From positions 1-38,018 of the IMG/VR virus record IMGVR_UViG_3300020020_000102: a stretch of DNA of 38,018 nt; one strand, written 5' to 3'. The notes below the pieces were generated by a model. The model made no database searches and had not been told where the DNA came from. It saw only the letters and a program-made list of their open reading frames with translations. Below are positions 14,257-21,850 of this stretch, one piece after another (position 1 is the stretch's first letter; each line of letters opens with the position of its first letter). The DNA comes from a virus. The translations under genes were made by a program, and so were the position numbers.

Positions 14257-14646
14257 TTATAATGTGAAATAGTCTTTGTACAAATCTTCGAATTGCTTGC
14301 CTATGTACACAGCCACCTCGCGTGAGATGACGCAAAGGCGAGAGCCGACATTCGAAGTCGAAGCCCAACCATCGCCGCCGCTGAACCGAAAGCCGGACGA
14401 ACCATTCATCTCGAACCATGGGTAATATTTCCATTGACTGGAGTTACCCCAATTCGGCTTCCACTCTTTTCCTTTGTTGGCTAGGCGATTTGCTGCACGA
14501 GCAATGATGACTAGTTTGGCGTGTGCTTGCATGGCAGCATGATCTTGTTTCGGATAGCATGAGAAGTCTGGCAATACTTTTTTCGCATTGAGTTTTAACA
14601 CCGTGCAGGCATCTTCGAACGTTTTTAGCTCTTCAATCTTTTTCAT
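14257..14646 (-). CDS. DGR target (variable) protein 1
   Basis: A 129-residue protein whose codons 82-105 are the variable repeat, in frame with the template. Conserved phrases are YYPWFEMNGSSGFRF and VGSRLC, with the variable residues SGGDGWAST between them, and a helical C-terminus (EVAVYIGKQFEDLYKDYF). It is paralogous to target protein 2 just upstream. The N-terminal 60 residues are helical and differ from those of the paralogue. No signal peptide is present. Small variable proteins with this WFxMxxSSGF...VGSRL core occur in Bacteroidota phages; their ligand is unknown. The diversified loop is expected to be a binding surface. Confidence 0.88.
   Translation of the reverse strand: MKKIEELKTFEDACTVLKLNAKKVLPDFSCYPKQDHAAMQAHAKLVIIARAANRLANKGKEWKPNWGNSSQWKYYPWFEMNGSSGFRFSGGDGWASTSNVGSRLCVISREVAVYIGKQFEDLYKDYFTL
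14332..14403 (-). repeat. DGR variable repeat 1 (VR1)
   Basis: Seventy-two bases aligned without gaps to the template at 14154-14225. Thirteen differences, all at template adenines (coding strand): one to C, one to T and eleven to G, read on the coding strand. It encodes residues 82-105 of target protein 1, changing the template FQFNDNDNWN to FRFSGGDGWA. Confidence 0.94.
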
Positions 14647-14658
14647 AAAGGTTTGGTT

Positions 14659-15114
14659 TTATTGGATGATCAAGAATCGGTTGTACAGGAAGGTGAATTG
14701 CCGGCCAGCATATTCTGCCAGTTCACTTGTCTTGAAGCAAAGGCGAGAGCCGACAGCCGAAGTCGAATACCAAAAACCGTCGTCGCAGAACCGAAAGCCG
14801 GACGAACCATTCATCTCGAACCATGGAAAGTATTTGTATTCCTTGGAGTTGCTCCAGTCTGGAACCCATCCTTCGTTGAGTGACTTGGTTAGTAGCTTCA
14901 ATGTTCTGTATGCTACTTCATCCTGCGATAGACCTTCACTCCAATCGTTGAAGGTTGATTGAGTGATTCCATTGTCAGCCAGTACATCATCAATTGTTTT
15001 GATTCTCTCCATCACGTTCTTTGGCTTTGCCGCCTTGAACTTGATTTCACCGGATAGCTTGTCGAAGCTATCGATCTCGTACCCTTTTGGGATTTCAATT
15101 TTTAGTGTTTGCAT
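14659..15114 (-). CDS. DGR target (variable) protein 2
   Basis: A 151-residue protein whose codons 103-126 are the second variable repeat, in frame. It shares with target 1 the block NEGWVPDWSN, YKYFPWFEMNGSSGFRF, VGSRLC and a C-terminal ELAEYAGRQFTFLYNRF, but has its own N-terminus (about residues 1-60; MQTLKIEIPKGYEIDSFDKL and a helical part). The variable residues read CDDGFWYSTSA. It lies 12 bases upstream of target 1, a tandem duplication served by one template. No signal peptide or fibre repeats are seen, so the display site is not obvious. Confidence 0.87.
   Translation of the reverse strand: MQTLKIEIPKGYEIDSFDKLSGEIKFKAAKPKNVMERIKTIDDVLADNGITQSTFNDWSEGLSQDEVAYRTLKLLTKSLNEGWVPDWSNSKEYKYFPWFEMNGSSGFRFCDDGFWYSTSAVGSRLCFKTSELAEYAGRQFTFLYNRFLIIQ
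14737..14808 (-). repeat. DGR variable repeat 2 (VR2)
   Basis: Seventy-two bases aligned without gaps to the template. Fourteen differences, all at adenines of the template coding strand, spread over G, C and T substitutions. Only four of the 18 template adenines are unchanged. The pattern differs from VR1 at ten of the adenine sites or so, showing independent rounds of mutagenesis. Confidence 0.93.
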
Positions 15115-15147
15115 AAGCGTTTGTTTGGTTTTAAGTTGTACAATATG

Positions 15148-15654
15148 TCAAGAGAGAATTTTTGAGTTGATAGCGATGTATGGTTGAAGGCTGCACTTTG
15201 ATTTCATCCATATCGTTGCGGCTAATGGGTGGATCGGGTTTCCCTTTGAATCTTTACCAAAGCATAGTGCCCCAGGAAACATTGGTGTTATCTTCTTTGC
15301 GCGGTAAACTGCTTGCTTGAATGCTCCCCAACAGAAAATAACATCTCGAACTTCAGTCCTTATGGCTTCGAGGTATTGATCATTGTCCTTAACTGGATCC
15401 GGACATTCTCTCAGCTTGTCTGGTTTTGAAGTAATCAATGCGAAGAGGTTCATCATATAGAATCCACCATAGCCAAGACTGCCCATCATTGTAATTAGAT
15501 TTCTTATAGTCGTATCGTTTGACTCTGCATCAGCAGTTGATGGATTAAGTCCGATACACATTGCTTGAGGACGATCATTGCGCCATGCCCTGCGTAGGTA
15601 ATACCGATACAGGCCATCATCTGAAAATTTCGCGGAGCTCTCGATACAATTCAT
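15148..15654 (-). CDS. DUF1643 family protein
   Basis: A 168-residue protein with the DUF1643 hallmarks: CIGLNPSTADAESNDTTIR (about residues 33-51), GYGGFYMMNLFALITSKPD (about 61-79), a DNDQYL stretch and VIFCWGAFK. The biochemical role of this family is unknown; it is common on bacterial mobile elements. Its ATG overlaps the stop of the gene upstream (ATGA), and it lies 33 bases before the DGR targets, so it is part of the same leftward transcript. No link to diversification is implied by sequence. Confidence 0.85.
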   Translation of the reverse strand: MNCIESSAKFSDDGLYRYYLRRAWRNDRPQAMCIGLNPSTADAESNDTTIRNLITMMGSLGYGGFYMMNLFALITSKPDKLRECPDPVKDNDQYLEAIRTEVRDVIFCWGAFKQAVYRAKKITPMFPGALCFGKDSKGNPIHPLAATIWMKSKCSLQPYIAINSKILS

Positions 15655-15998
15655 AACCCGAAGAGTTGACGTGACAGATACAATCCGGTCATGCAGAGCT
15701 TCAATACACCAGCTTCATACCGACGCTGCCTGATGTTGTTCAATACACTTGAGTTCTCCCTGGCTTGCGCGAAAAAAGTGCCCAGGTAGTCTTCGTATAC
15801 GTCCTGGTCAACCTGTTCCATACGGCTTACTTCTTCGTCAAGCCTGGCTTTGGTAGGGTAGGTGGTAGGCTGGTGAACCAAGGGCAGCATCTTTTCTGGA
15901 TCTGGTATTCTGATTTCAGTAGCAGTGGTATCGCTTTCACGCTTCAGGCAGTGGCCTGCCAGGCGGTAGAATTGAGGATAACTTGTTTCTGCATTCAT
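15651..15998 (-). CDS. Early protein of unknown function
   Basis: The ATG at 15998, preceded by an A-rich GCAAAAAACT leader, gives 115 residues; the open frame extends further up but reads into the unusual repeat region. The protein is helical and charged, with a C-terminal YEAGVLKLCMTGLYLSRQLF. I do not recognise it. It starts after the polypyrimidine inverted repeat and overlaps the DUF1643 gene by ATGA. Confidence 0.62.
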   Translation of the reverse strand: MNAETSYPQFYRLAGHCLKRESDTTATEIRIPDPEKMLPLVHQPTTYPTKARLDEEVSRMEQVDQDVYEDYLGTFFAQARENSSVLNNIRQRRYEAGVLKLCMTGLYLSRQLFGL

Positions 15999-16028
15999 AG
16001 TTTTTTGCTTTTGGTATGTATGTTTCGA

Positions 16029-16217
16029 GTACCTTTTTCCCCTACTTCCCCACTCGTTGATTATCAATTAATTACCGTCACTTTTTGTCCGGGGAAGTTT
16101 TTTGTGTTTTCCCATCTTCCCCTTTTTCCCCGCCTTTTCCCCTCCCTTCCTTACTATGTATATGTTTGATTTTTAATTAGTTAGTAGTAGTAGGGGAAAG
16201 AGGGGAAAAAGGGGAAG
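16029..16217. repeat. Polypurine/polypyrimidine inverted repeat between replication gene and next operon
   Basis: The gap 15999-16229 has no gene. Its plus strand is a C/T tract with repeated TTCCCC units (from about 16029 to 16146) followed by a G/A tract (16192-16217). CTTCCCCTTTTTCCCC at 16116-16131 is the exact reverse complement of 16202-16217, and with one bulge the arms extend to 16143 and 16192, leaving a loop of about 48 bases. It lies just past the primase-helicase gene. A replication origin, a long transcript hairpin or triplex-forming DNA are all possible. Confidence 0.75.
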
Positions 16218-16229
16218 GAAAATGCAATC

Positions 16230-19160
16230 CTAAAAAGGAAGGTCTTCCGTGCCACCAGCTGGCGGTGGATTGGCCGTTGGCGGTGGTGGAGTCCCCTGGT
16301 GCCCCTCGCTTCCACCCAGGTACACACCCATGGCTTTCAGCATTTCGTAGTCAAAACAGTAGCAGCTGGTGCGACTGTCTTTGAAGTTGAACTTGTCCAC
16401 CACCCCAATGAATGGCTTGCTGTGTTGCAGGTAATGTTGCAGCGAGCTCTTATCCATGGGCGACGCCGTGCTGCTGTTCTGGCGTTTGAACGCTTCACGG
16501 TAAAGCGGAATGATCTTGCTGAACCGGATGAACAATAGTTCTTTGGTCCTGCCAAATTCCCGCTTTACTTCACCACCATTTTGATAGAGAGTAAGTATTG
16601 CTTTGCTCTCGAATGCGTAATCCTCGCTCTCTTTTATCTCGCCCTTTCGCGCCAGGAAGGTGACCGTATCCCAGAAAGTATTTGTCTCATTGCTATTGCT
16701 GATCAGAGTCATCTGCTCTTTAATGTTCTTGATCAGGATCTTCTTTAACTCGTCGTAGCCGTAAGGAATAAGGTCGATAAGTTTTCCACCCAGCACTTTC
16801 ATCGTCGTAAGGACAATGCAAGCATTGCGGACAATTCGATCTTCAACCTCAAAGGCTTGCTTGGTGATCTCTTTCATCAGGTCCTCGAGTACTTCATCGA
16901 AAGCGTTGTAGTACTTTTCTTCAATCTCTTTCCGGAAGTGCATGAAGCCAGCTGTGATGAAGCTCAGGCCGCCTTCTTCGACCGTCTGCAGATCGGCAAA
17001 GAGTTTCTTTTCATCAGCGCTGTATTCGGTTTGATGGAACTGCAGCAGCACTACACGTTTGAACAGTGCATTGTCTGCGATCGGTAACTCCTGGCCACTG
17101 ATCATGATGGCTCGGTTTACTTGCGTGGACTTTGTGCGCTTATCTGAATCCTTCACTGACTTCTTATGACCAACACCATCATAAGCTGCCTTCAATGCCT
17201 GGATCCGTTCGAACGGCATGCTATTGCTATACTCATCGCACCAGGCTGGAAAGTTTCTGAAGTGTGCGAACTCACGGTGAAAGGCAACCGCGGTACCGGT
17301 GTTCAAGTTGAAAGGTTTGACCAGGCCTGCGAAGCCCAGCGATCGGATGCTCCAACCGACCTGGCTCTTTCCGGTACCAGGAGGACCGAACAGAAATAAA
17401 TGCGGAAAGAACTTGAAGCGTTGATAAATGAAGTCTCTATATAATGAAGAGATATACCACGCCAGTGCGATACGACCGTTGTCCTTATGAACTTTGCAGA
17501 ACAGATCTGCCCATTCTTTCAGGCCGGTTTCACGCTTCTCTTTGTAGACGAACTTCTTTTCATCTTCCCACTCTTCGGAATTGTCTCTGATAATGCAACT
17601 GAGTGGCTGGATGAAGAAGTTTTTTTCACCAAGCTTTACAAAACCGTAACGATCGATCGGCGTGAACTTGCCGTTGTACGCGCCGTTGGCAAAAAGGAAG
17701 TAGCCGGTGTAATGCCAGCCAAGGTTTTCTATTTCATCGAAGGTGAGCATGGTATCATAGAGCTTCGCGCGGATCTTCTTGAGGTCGGTTCCAACGCCAT
17801 CGTACTGAAAGTTGCCAACGCTTTCCATGAACACAGTGAATTCAGTCGGCGACGCAAAGGCCTTCGTCGGTACCTTCACCACTTCCAGGTGACTGTGCAC
17901 GTTCTTGATCTCTACTAACCTGGTTGGCTCCAGCTCACTCGCGATAAGTCCAAGCGAACGGATGGTGAAATTGGTAATCGGCGTACAGTAATATGCAGCA
18001 TCACCTTTAGCTTCATAGTCGTTGCCAGAAGTCTTCCGCTTCCGAGCGATGTAAATCCGGCCAGCATGTTCGAAGTGCATGTATCTTCGGATGTCATCTT
18101 TCACTTCAGAGAAGGTAACACCATTAGGGAGATCGTATGCCAATGAATCGTCATACTCCACTTTCTTTTTTGCGCCGACTTCATCCTTGCCTTTCGTCCA
18201 GGTAGGAATGATCTCTGGGCGAAGGCCATCAACAATAGCGTCGCCGATATCGTAACCATCGTGACGACCTGGAAAGAGATCTACGATGTGAAAATTTTCT
18301 ATCTGATCGATCAGGTTGCGGACGCTGCTCGGTTTTATAACGCCCTTGTCGTCGAGCTTCATCCGGCCGGCATTGTCGGAGTCGCACAACCAGTAGACCG
18401 TACGTCCCTTCAGGTGCTGGATCTTGTCTACAGTTAAACCGTTGTTACTTCCGCACGCTACCCAATGGAATTGCTTATAGAAGAAGCTTGCCAAAACGGC
18501 AGTCTTTTCACTTTCGACCACACAAACCGGAATGGTATCCACTTCCCGCGGCAACAAATGCTCGCCGTACAAACACAATTGATATTTTTCAATCGTATCC
18601 CTTTCCTTTCCAAAATTTTTTTCTTCTGGAGATTTAGGGGGGTGTGGGGGGGATGGTTGCTTGAGCGAGAATGAGTTGAACTCCTTATCGCGATGGCCGT
18701 CGTCTTTGTACTTAAACCACTTCAGGTTCACCACCTGGTTATTGAAATTGCGGAAGATGTAAACGGTAAGGTCGTCCTTATCGCTATACACTCCCCACTT
18801 CAATAAGTGATCATTCGGAATGAGCAGCTTCTTATTGCAGAATACGTGAAGCGGACTGATGCATGTTTTTGTTTTATTGATGATGGGTCCGTAGATGCTT
18901 TCAGCCGGAAAGATCTGCACCACCTTCGGCTCTGGCTTCGGCACAAAGCTCTCCTGCTTCTGTGCCGCCAGCTCAGGATCTTCTTTGGGATGCCTGTGAT
19001 AGCCACAGTTGTTCTCACGATCGCACCGGCCGAACTGGTATACATCTACGGGCTCCTTCGTTTCGCTGTTCACATACGCCACGAAAGTGGACTTGTGGCC
19101 GCAGCTAGGGCAAGCGTATTTCTTGCTAGAGGTGTCGAGCTGATAGAGGTATTGGGACAT
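16230..19160 (-). CDS. Primase-helicase replication protein
   Basis: A 976-residue multidomain replication protein. An N-terminal zinc ribbon uses CPSC (17-20) with Cys46 and Cys52, as in DUF6371-type primases. A TOPRIM-like core follows: VVESEKTA (about 214-221) and YWLCDSDNAG (256-264). The C-terminal AAA+ helicase has a Walker A GPPGTGKS (592-599), an acidic Walker B-like PAWCDEYSN (638-646) and a later MISGQELP...FKRVVLLQF sensor region, resembling P4-type primase-helicases. It should prime and unwind DNA at the phage origin. A Pro-rich linker (about 170-180) is encoded by a G-run tract. The last ten residues are Pro/Gly-rich. The start has an A-rich leader. Confidence 0.88.
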   Translation of the reverse strand: MSQYLYQLDTSSKKYACPSCGHKSTFVAYVNSETKEPVDVYQFGRCDRENNCGYHRHPKEDPELAAQKQESFVPKPEPKVVQIFPAESIYGPIINKTKTCISPLHVFCNKKLLIPNDHLLKWGVYSDKDDLTVYIFRNFNNQVVNLKWFKYKDDGHRDKEFNSFSLKQPSPPHPPKSPEEKNFGKERDTIEKYQLCLYGEHLLPREVDTIPVCVVESEKTAVLASFFYKQFHWVACGSNNGLTVDKIQHLKGRTVYWLCDSDNAGRMKLDDKGVIKPSSVRNLIDQIENFHIVDLFPGRHDGYDIGDAIVDGLRPEIIPTWTKGKDEVGAKKKVEYDDSLAYDLPNGVTFSEVKDDIRRYMHFEHAGRIYIARKRKTSGNDYEAKGDAAYYCTPITNFTIRSLGLIASELEPTRLVEIKNVHSHLEVVKVPTKAFASPTEFTVFMESVGNFQYDGVGTDLKKIRAKLYDTMLTFDEIENLGWHYTGYFLFANGAYNGKFTPIDRYGFVKLGEKNFFIQPLSCIIRDNSEEWEDEKKFVYKEKRETGLKEWADLFCKVHKDNGRIALAWYISSLYRDFIYQRFKFFPHLFLFGPPGTGKSQVGWSIRSLGFAGLVKPFNLNTGTAVAFHREFAHFRNFPAWCDEYSNSMPFERIQALKAAYDGVGHKKSVKDSDKRTKSTQVNRAIMISGQELPIADNALFKRVVLLQFHQTEYSADEKKLFADLQTVEEGGLSFITAGFMHFRKEIEEKYYNAFDEVLEDLMKEITKQAFEVEDRIVRNACIVLTTMKVLGGKLIDLIPYGYDELKKILIKNIKEQMTLISNSNETNTFWDTVTFLARKGEIKESEDYAFESKAILTLYQNGGEVKREFGRTKELLFIRFSKIIPLYREAFKRQNSSTASPMDKSSLQHYLQHSKPFIGVVDKFNFKDSRTSCYCFDYEMLKAMGVYLGGSEGHQGTPPPPTANPPPAGGTEDLPF

Positions 19161-19200
19161 TGTAGTTTAAAAAATGTAGGGTTGTAGTGGTTGTTTAAAT

Positions 19201-19803
19201 TCAGGCTGCTTTGTTAATCAATCTTCCTAATCCGGTTTTGGGAGCCATGCCAAAATCGCGGCGTATTCTTTCTTTGCGCCAGATGTCTTTCATTTTTTGT
19301 GTTGCCTTTACACGTGCTTCTGTATTGTGGCCACAGCGTGTCATGTGTTCTGCGTGAGTAATCATCTTTAGGTTACTGATGTCGCAGTTAAGGGAATCGC
19401 CATCAATGAATGTGATGATCATGTTGGATGGTATTGGCCCGTGTACACTAGCCCATACTGCCCTGTGAAGAAGTTCCCACTTCGCCTTAGCTACTCTGAT
19501 GTACCTGTAGTAGCGCCCTGTTTTATCTCTACGGACAGATGTGGCCCCATCATATAAAGTGTTGTGTGGAAGCTGGCCTTTCTTAAATTCTGTAGCCGGA
19601 CTTAAGCGCATGGATTTTCCTTTGTTCCAGGATGTTTGCCCCGGCTTAAACCGTGTATCGCGTCCAACTTTAATATGATGCCTCTTTAATGTTCCGCGCA
19701 ATGCGCAGACAGAAACATTGAATTGTTTAGCCAGTTGACTTGTATCGATGCGTGTAGCGTTGTCGCGCAGATATGCGATTTCTGTTAAGGTCCAGATCTT
19801 CAT
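19201..19803 (-). CDS. HNH endonuclease with N-terminal helix-turn-helix
   Basis: A 200-residue protein. Residues 1-45 look like a helix-turn-helix (SQLAKQFNVSVCALRGTLKR), followed by a FKPGQTSWNKGK stretch as in NUMOD-type homing nucleases, then an HNH core: LHRAVWASVHGPIP (about 132-145), IDGDSLNCDISNLKMIT. The missing classic HH pair is replaced by LHRAVW and the Asn by CDISN, typical of phage HNH enzymes. It may be a free-standing homing endonuclease or serve DNA processing. Its ATG overlaps the upstream stop (ATGA), and it sits ahead of the primase-helicase. Confidence 0.85.
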   Translation of the reverse strand: MKIWTLTEIAYLRDNATRIDTSQLAKQFNVSVCALRGTLKRHHIKVGRDTRFKPGQTSWNKGKSMRLSPATEFKKGQLPHNTLYDGATSVRRDKTGRYYRYIRVAKAKWELLHRAVWASVHGPIPSNMIITFIDGDSLNCDISNLKMITHAEHMTRCGHNTEARVKATQKMKDIWRKERIRRDFGMAPKTGLGRLINKAA

Positions 19804-20003
19804 AATTCAATTTCTTTTCTGAACTCAGCGATCGAATCATCCACAACCTTTTCAAGTTGCTTTGAACGTTTCAATGTTGTTGCCGCTGCAGCCCAGTCGC
19901 CAGGAGTCTTTGTCTTTCTTGCCTTACCAATCTGTTGGAAGTAATCGATCTGCGCAATGCGCATCTGTTCTACCTGGAAGGCGAATTGTTTTAAGTCTTG
20001 CAT
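19800..20003 (-). CDS. Small helical early protein
   Basis: The ATG at 20003 gives 67 residues; a slightly longer TTG-initiated form is possible. The protein is helical (FAFQVEQMRIAQIDYFQQIG, then LKRSKQLEKVVDD) and resembles a small family found in early regions of Bacteroidota phages whose function is unknown. It lies two bases after the ASCH-type gene and overlaps the HNH gene by ATGA. Confidence 0.68.
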   Translation of the reverse strand: MQDLKQFAFQVEQMRIAQIDYFQQIGKARKTKTPGDWAAAATTLKRSKQLEKVVDDSIAEFRKEIEL

Positions 20004-20005
20004 AA

Positions 20006-20404
20006 TTACCAAGTGATTAAAATTCCTTTGAATATTCTGAGAATCACCTTGCGCTTGCCTTTTTTCACGCCGTGTTCCTGGATCCAGAAGGACTTCATAT
20101 CCTCCCAGCTTTTGAATCCATCCAATCGCGCGAATCTATTCAAGAGGCTTCCACTTAGTGTGATCATTTCATCATCTATTAAGTCTATCCTTACAACTCC
20201 GGAGTTGAATTTGATTTCAATATTCGTCACGGTTTTGCACTTCACTTCACGTAACTTCTTTGCGTACTTTGTGCGTAGCGCCGTGTATAGGTATAGGGTC
20301 TCCCCAGGATAAATAGGATATTTCCTAGGCGCACGAATGGTCTGGCGCTTGGATCCGTTCCGGATCTTTCCAGCGAACCGTTTCTTAAAACTGAGTATGG
20401 CCAC
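20006..20404 (-). CDS. ASCH/PUA-like domain protein
   Basis: A 132-residue protein starting with SFKKRFAGKIRNGSKRQTIR, then PGETLYLYTALRTKYAKKL and CKTVTNIEIKF, the layout of ASCH-type (PUA-like) domains, which are proposed to bind RNA. Phages and their hosts often carry such a protein near replication genes, without a settled role. The start is a GTG that shares its G with the TAG stop of the gene upstream (TAGTG), supporting coupled translation. Confidence 0.78.
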   Translation of the reverse strand: MAILSFKKRFAGKIRNGSKRQTIRAPRKYPIYPGETLYLYTALRTKYAKKLREVKCKTVTNIEIKFNSGVVRIDLIDDEMITLSGSLLNRFARLDGFKSWEDMKSFWIQEHGVKKGKRKVILRIFKGILITW

Positions 20405-20568
20405 TAGCGCGTTAGGTTTAGTTGTTGTTTTATTTCTTCGATTGCTTCGAAGTGTTCCACCGGAATGTGAAGAAAAGCTTCACGAAGAGCTTCCTCCGCT
20501 TGCAACTCCATTTCCGTTATTGTGTAGTTCTGCCAATGTCCTTTGTGCTTCTTTTTCTCGCTGATCAT
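20404..20568 (-). CDS. Small early protein overlapping the 20480 gene out of frame
   Basis: The convincing part is the C-terminal stretch MELQAEEALREAFLHIPVEH followed by FEAIEEIKQQL, helical and protein-like. The start is uncertain: ATG codons at 20568 (54 residues, chosen) and 20532 (42 residues) are possible; neither has a good SD. With the 20568 start it overlaps the end of the 20480 gene by 89 bases in a different frame. Function unknown. Confidence 0.5.
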   Translation of the reverse strand: MISEKKKHKGHWQNYTITEMELQAEEALREAFLHIPVEHFEAIEEIKQQLNLTR

Positions 20569-20836
20569 CTGAGTTATTCTCATATAGATGGTCAGGTTGT
20601 ACATCAATCTTAGGCGCTCTTTCATGTTCGTACAGTTGCAAGTGAAAAGTATACGTATCAATAAGCTTCACGTAGTGCTGACGGTCCGCTGATTTTATCT
20701 TTGCCTCGTTAATCTGAAAAGAAAGCATCTGCTTGTAGTGATCGATCAGGTATTTCAGTCCAGCCTCGGTGTGGTTAACCTTGGTTTCGGAAATTGTGAT
20801 CGGTTCGTCCAGGTAAACTTTCTCAGGACGATGCAT
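20480..20836 (-). CDS. Early protein of unknown function
   Basis: The ATG at 20836, giving 118 residues, is preferred over a TTG 15 bases earlier; it overlaps the end of the previous gene by 14 bases. A helical middle (AGLKYLIDHYKQMLSFQINE, about residues 25-44) is followed by a low-complexity end (NNGNGVASGGSSS). I do not recognise a family. Confidence 0.6.
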   Translation of the reverse strand: MHRPEKVYLDEPITISETKVNHTEAGLKYLIDHYKQMLSFQINEAKIKSADRQHYVKLIDTYTFHLQLYEHERAPKIDVQPDHLYENNSDDQREKEAQRTLAELHNNGNGVASGGSSS

Positions 20837-21047
20837 GAATTCTCGATTCAAGTTGCTTGATGTCCTTCTTCACCTGGTTGAGCCGTATCGTCAGATGTCT
20901 CTTTTGCTTTTTCCAGATGCGGATCTGATGCGGGGAAGAAAAGTCCTTCAGCGAATCGATCTGCCACTTTGCGTCCTTGATATCTTGCTTCAGCCTTGAC
21001 TCCTGGTTGAGCAAAGCGTTCAGCCTGGTTCGTTGCGCGATGATCAT
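20823..21047 (-). CDS. Small coiled-coil early protein
   Basis: A 74-residue, very basic, helical protein with heptad-like spacing throughout (RLKQDIKDAKWQIDSLKDF, then LTIRLNQVKKDIKQLESRI). It overlaps the upstream gene by ATGA. Function unknown. Confidence 0.6.
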   Translation of the reverse strand: MIIAQRTRLNALLNQESRLKQDIKDAKWQIDSLKDFSSPHQIRIWKKQKRHLTIRLNQVKKDIKQLESRIHASS

Positions 21048-21262
21048 GACTTGCGTTTGTTAAAAAGCCTTGATTCATAGCGCTCCAATCCTTCGCGCAC
21101 CTGGCGCAAGGCAGCAGCTGCTCCCTTTCCGTCACCTTTCCTCAGTAATTCTTGCGCGCGACGGATTCGCTCGGCGCTGATAGGCACTTTGCGCGTTGGT
21201 CGCATAGCATTGAAATCGAATAGGGTGAATTGATGGGTTACAGGAACGAATGAACTGATCAA
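21044..21262 (-). CDS. Small basic early protein with a TTG start
   Basis: The start is placed at a TTG at 21262 because it overlaps the upstream stop as TTGA and has GGAAGGAG about eight bases upstream; this gives 72 residues beginning ISSFVPVTHQFTLFDFNAM. The next in-frame ATG (21205) would give 53 residues. The C-terminal half is a charged helical region (AERIRRAQELLRKGDGKGAA). Function unknown. Confidence 0.55.
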   Translation of the reverse strand: MISSFVPVTHQFTLFDFNAMRPTRKVPISAERIRRAQELLRKGDGKGAAAALRQVREGLERYESRLFNKRKS

Positions 21263-21519
21263 GTAGCACTCCTTCCTTGAGTAAGTTCCTGGCCTACGGT
21301 AGCGAACTGCGATGCTGGGATCACATTGCAACGGTCAGTGCGCCAAAATTCTCCGTCTTCGTCGACAAGGCCACAAAGATCCTTCGATTCATAGGTCACT
21401 TTTAGCGCCTTGCTTTCAAGGTGCTTGGTGAAATACTCGAGATCTGGTTTCCTGTCGGTAACATCATTGCGTAATGCGTTTGCATTCACGTCTGGTTTTA
21501 ACATGACTAGCTTTCTCAT
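21259..21519 (-). CDS. Early protein of unknown function
   Basis: The ATG at 21519 gives 86 residues; the frame continues upstream only as a hydrophobic shadow of the neighbouring gene. The protein contains LEYFTKHLESKALKVTYESK and DLCGLVDEDGEFWRTDRC. No family is recognised. It starts 19 bases after the stop of the 21539 gene. Confidence 0.6.
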   Translation of the reverse strand: MRKLVMLKPDVNANALRNDVTDRKPDLEYFTKHLESKALKVTYESKDLCGLVDEDGEFWRTDRCNVIPASQFATVGQELTQGRSAT

Positions 21520-21538
21520 ATAGAAAATGGTTAAGTGA

Positions 21539-21847
21539 TCAATAAGACATGCCCATAGAGGCACCGGTATCGCCTGGATAAGCCATGGCACAAACGTGCT
21601 TGCAATGGCAAAGCTTCTTGCCGCACATACCAAGGTTGGTATCGTGGCTTGGTGCTGGTGTCAACTCAACCTTACGGCCAGTGCGTTTAATTTTTTCAAT
21701 TGAAGCTTTGACTTCCGGATCTGTCTTGGAGCCGAAGAGTTGGACGCGGGTTTGTTTTTGTTTGATCATGGATGTAAGATTTTGGTCGATAATGATGGTA
21801 CCTGTGTAGACTCGGTTGAAATAATCGCGCGAGCCAACGCCAGGCAT
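21539..21847 (-). CDS. Cys/His-cluster early protein, unknown function
   Basis: A 102-residue protein with a CGKKLCHCKHVC cluster near the C-terminus (about residues 74-85) that could bind zinc, ahead of AMAYPGDTGASMGMSY. The ATG at 21847 lies three bases after the stop of the Cro-like gene; an internal ATG at 21769 would give 76 residues. It is the second gene of the leftward early operon. A small regulatory or nucleic-acid-binding role is possible. Confidence 0.58.
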   Translation of the reverse strand: MPGVGSRDYFNRVYTGTIIIDQNLTSMIKQKQTRVQLFGSKTDPEVKASIEKIKRTGRKVELTPAPSHDTNLGMCGKKLCHCKHVCAMAYPGDTGASMGMSY

Positions 21848-21850
21848 GGG

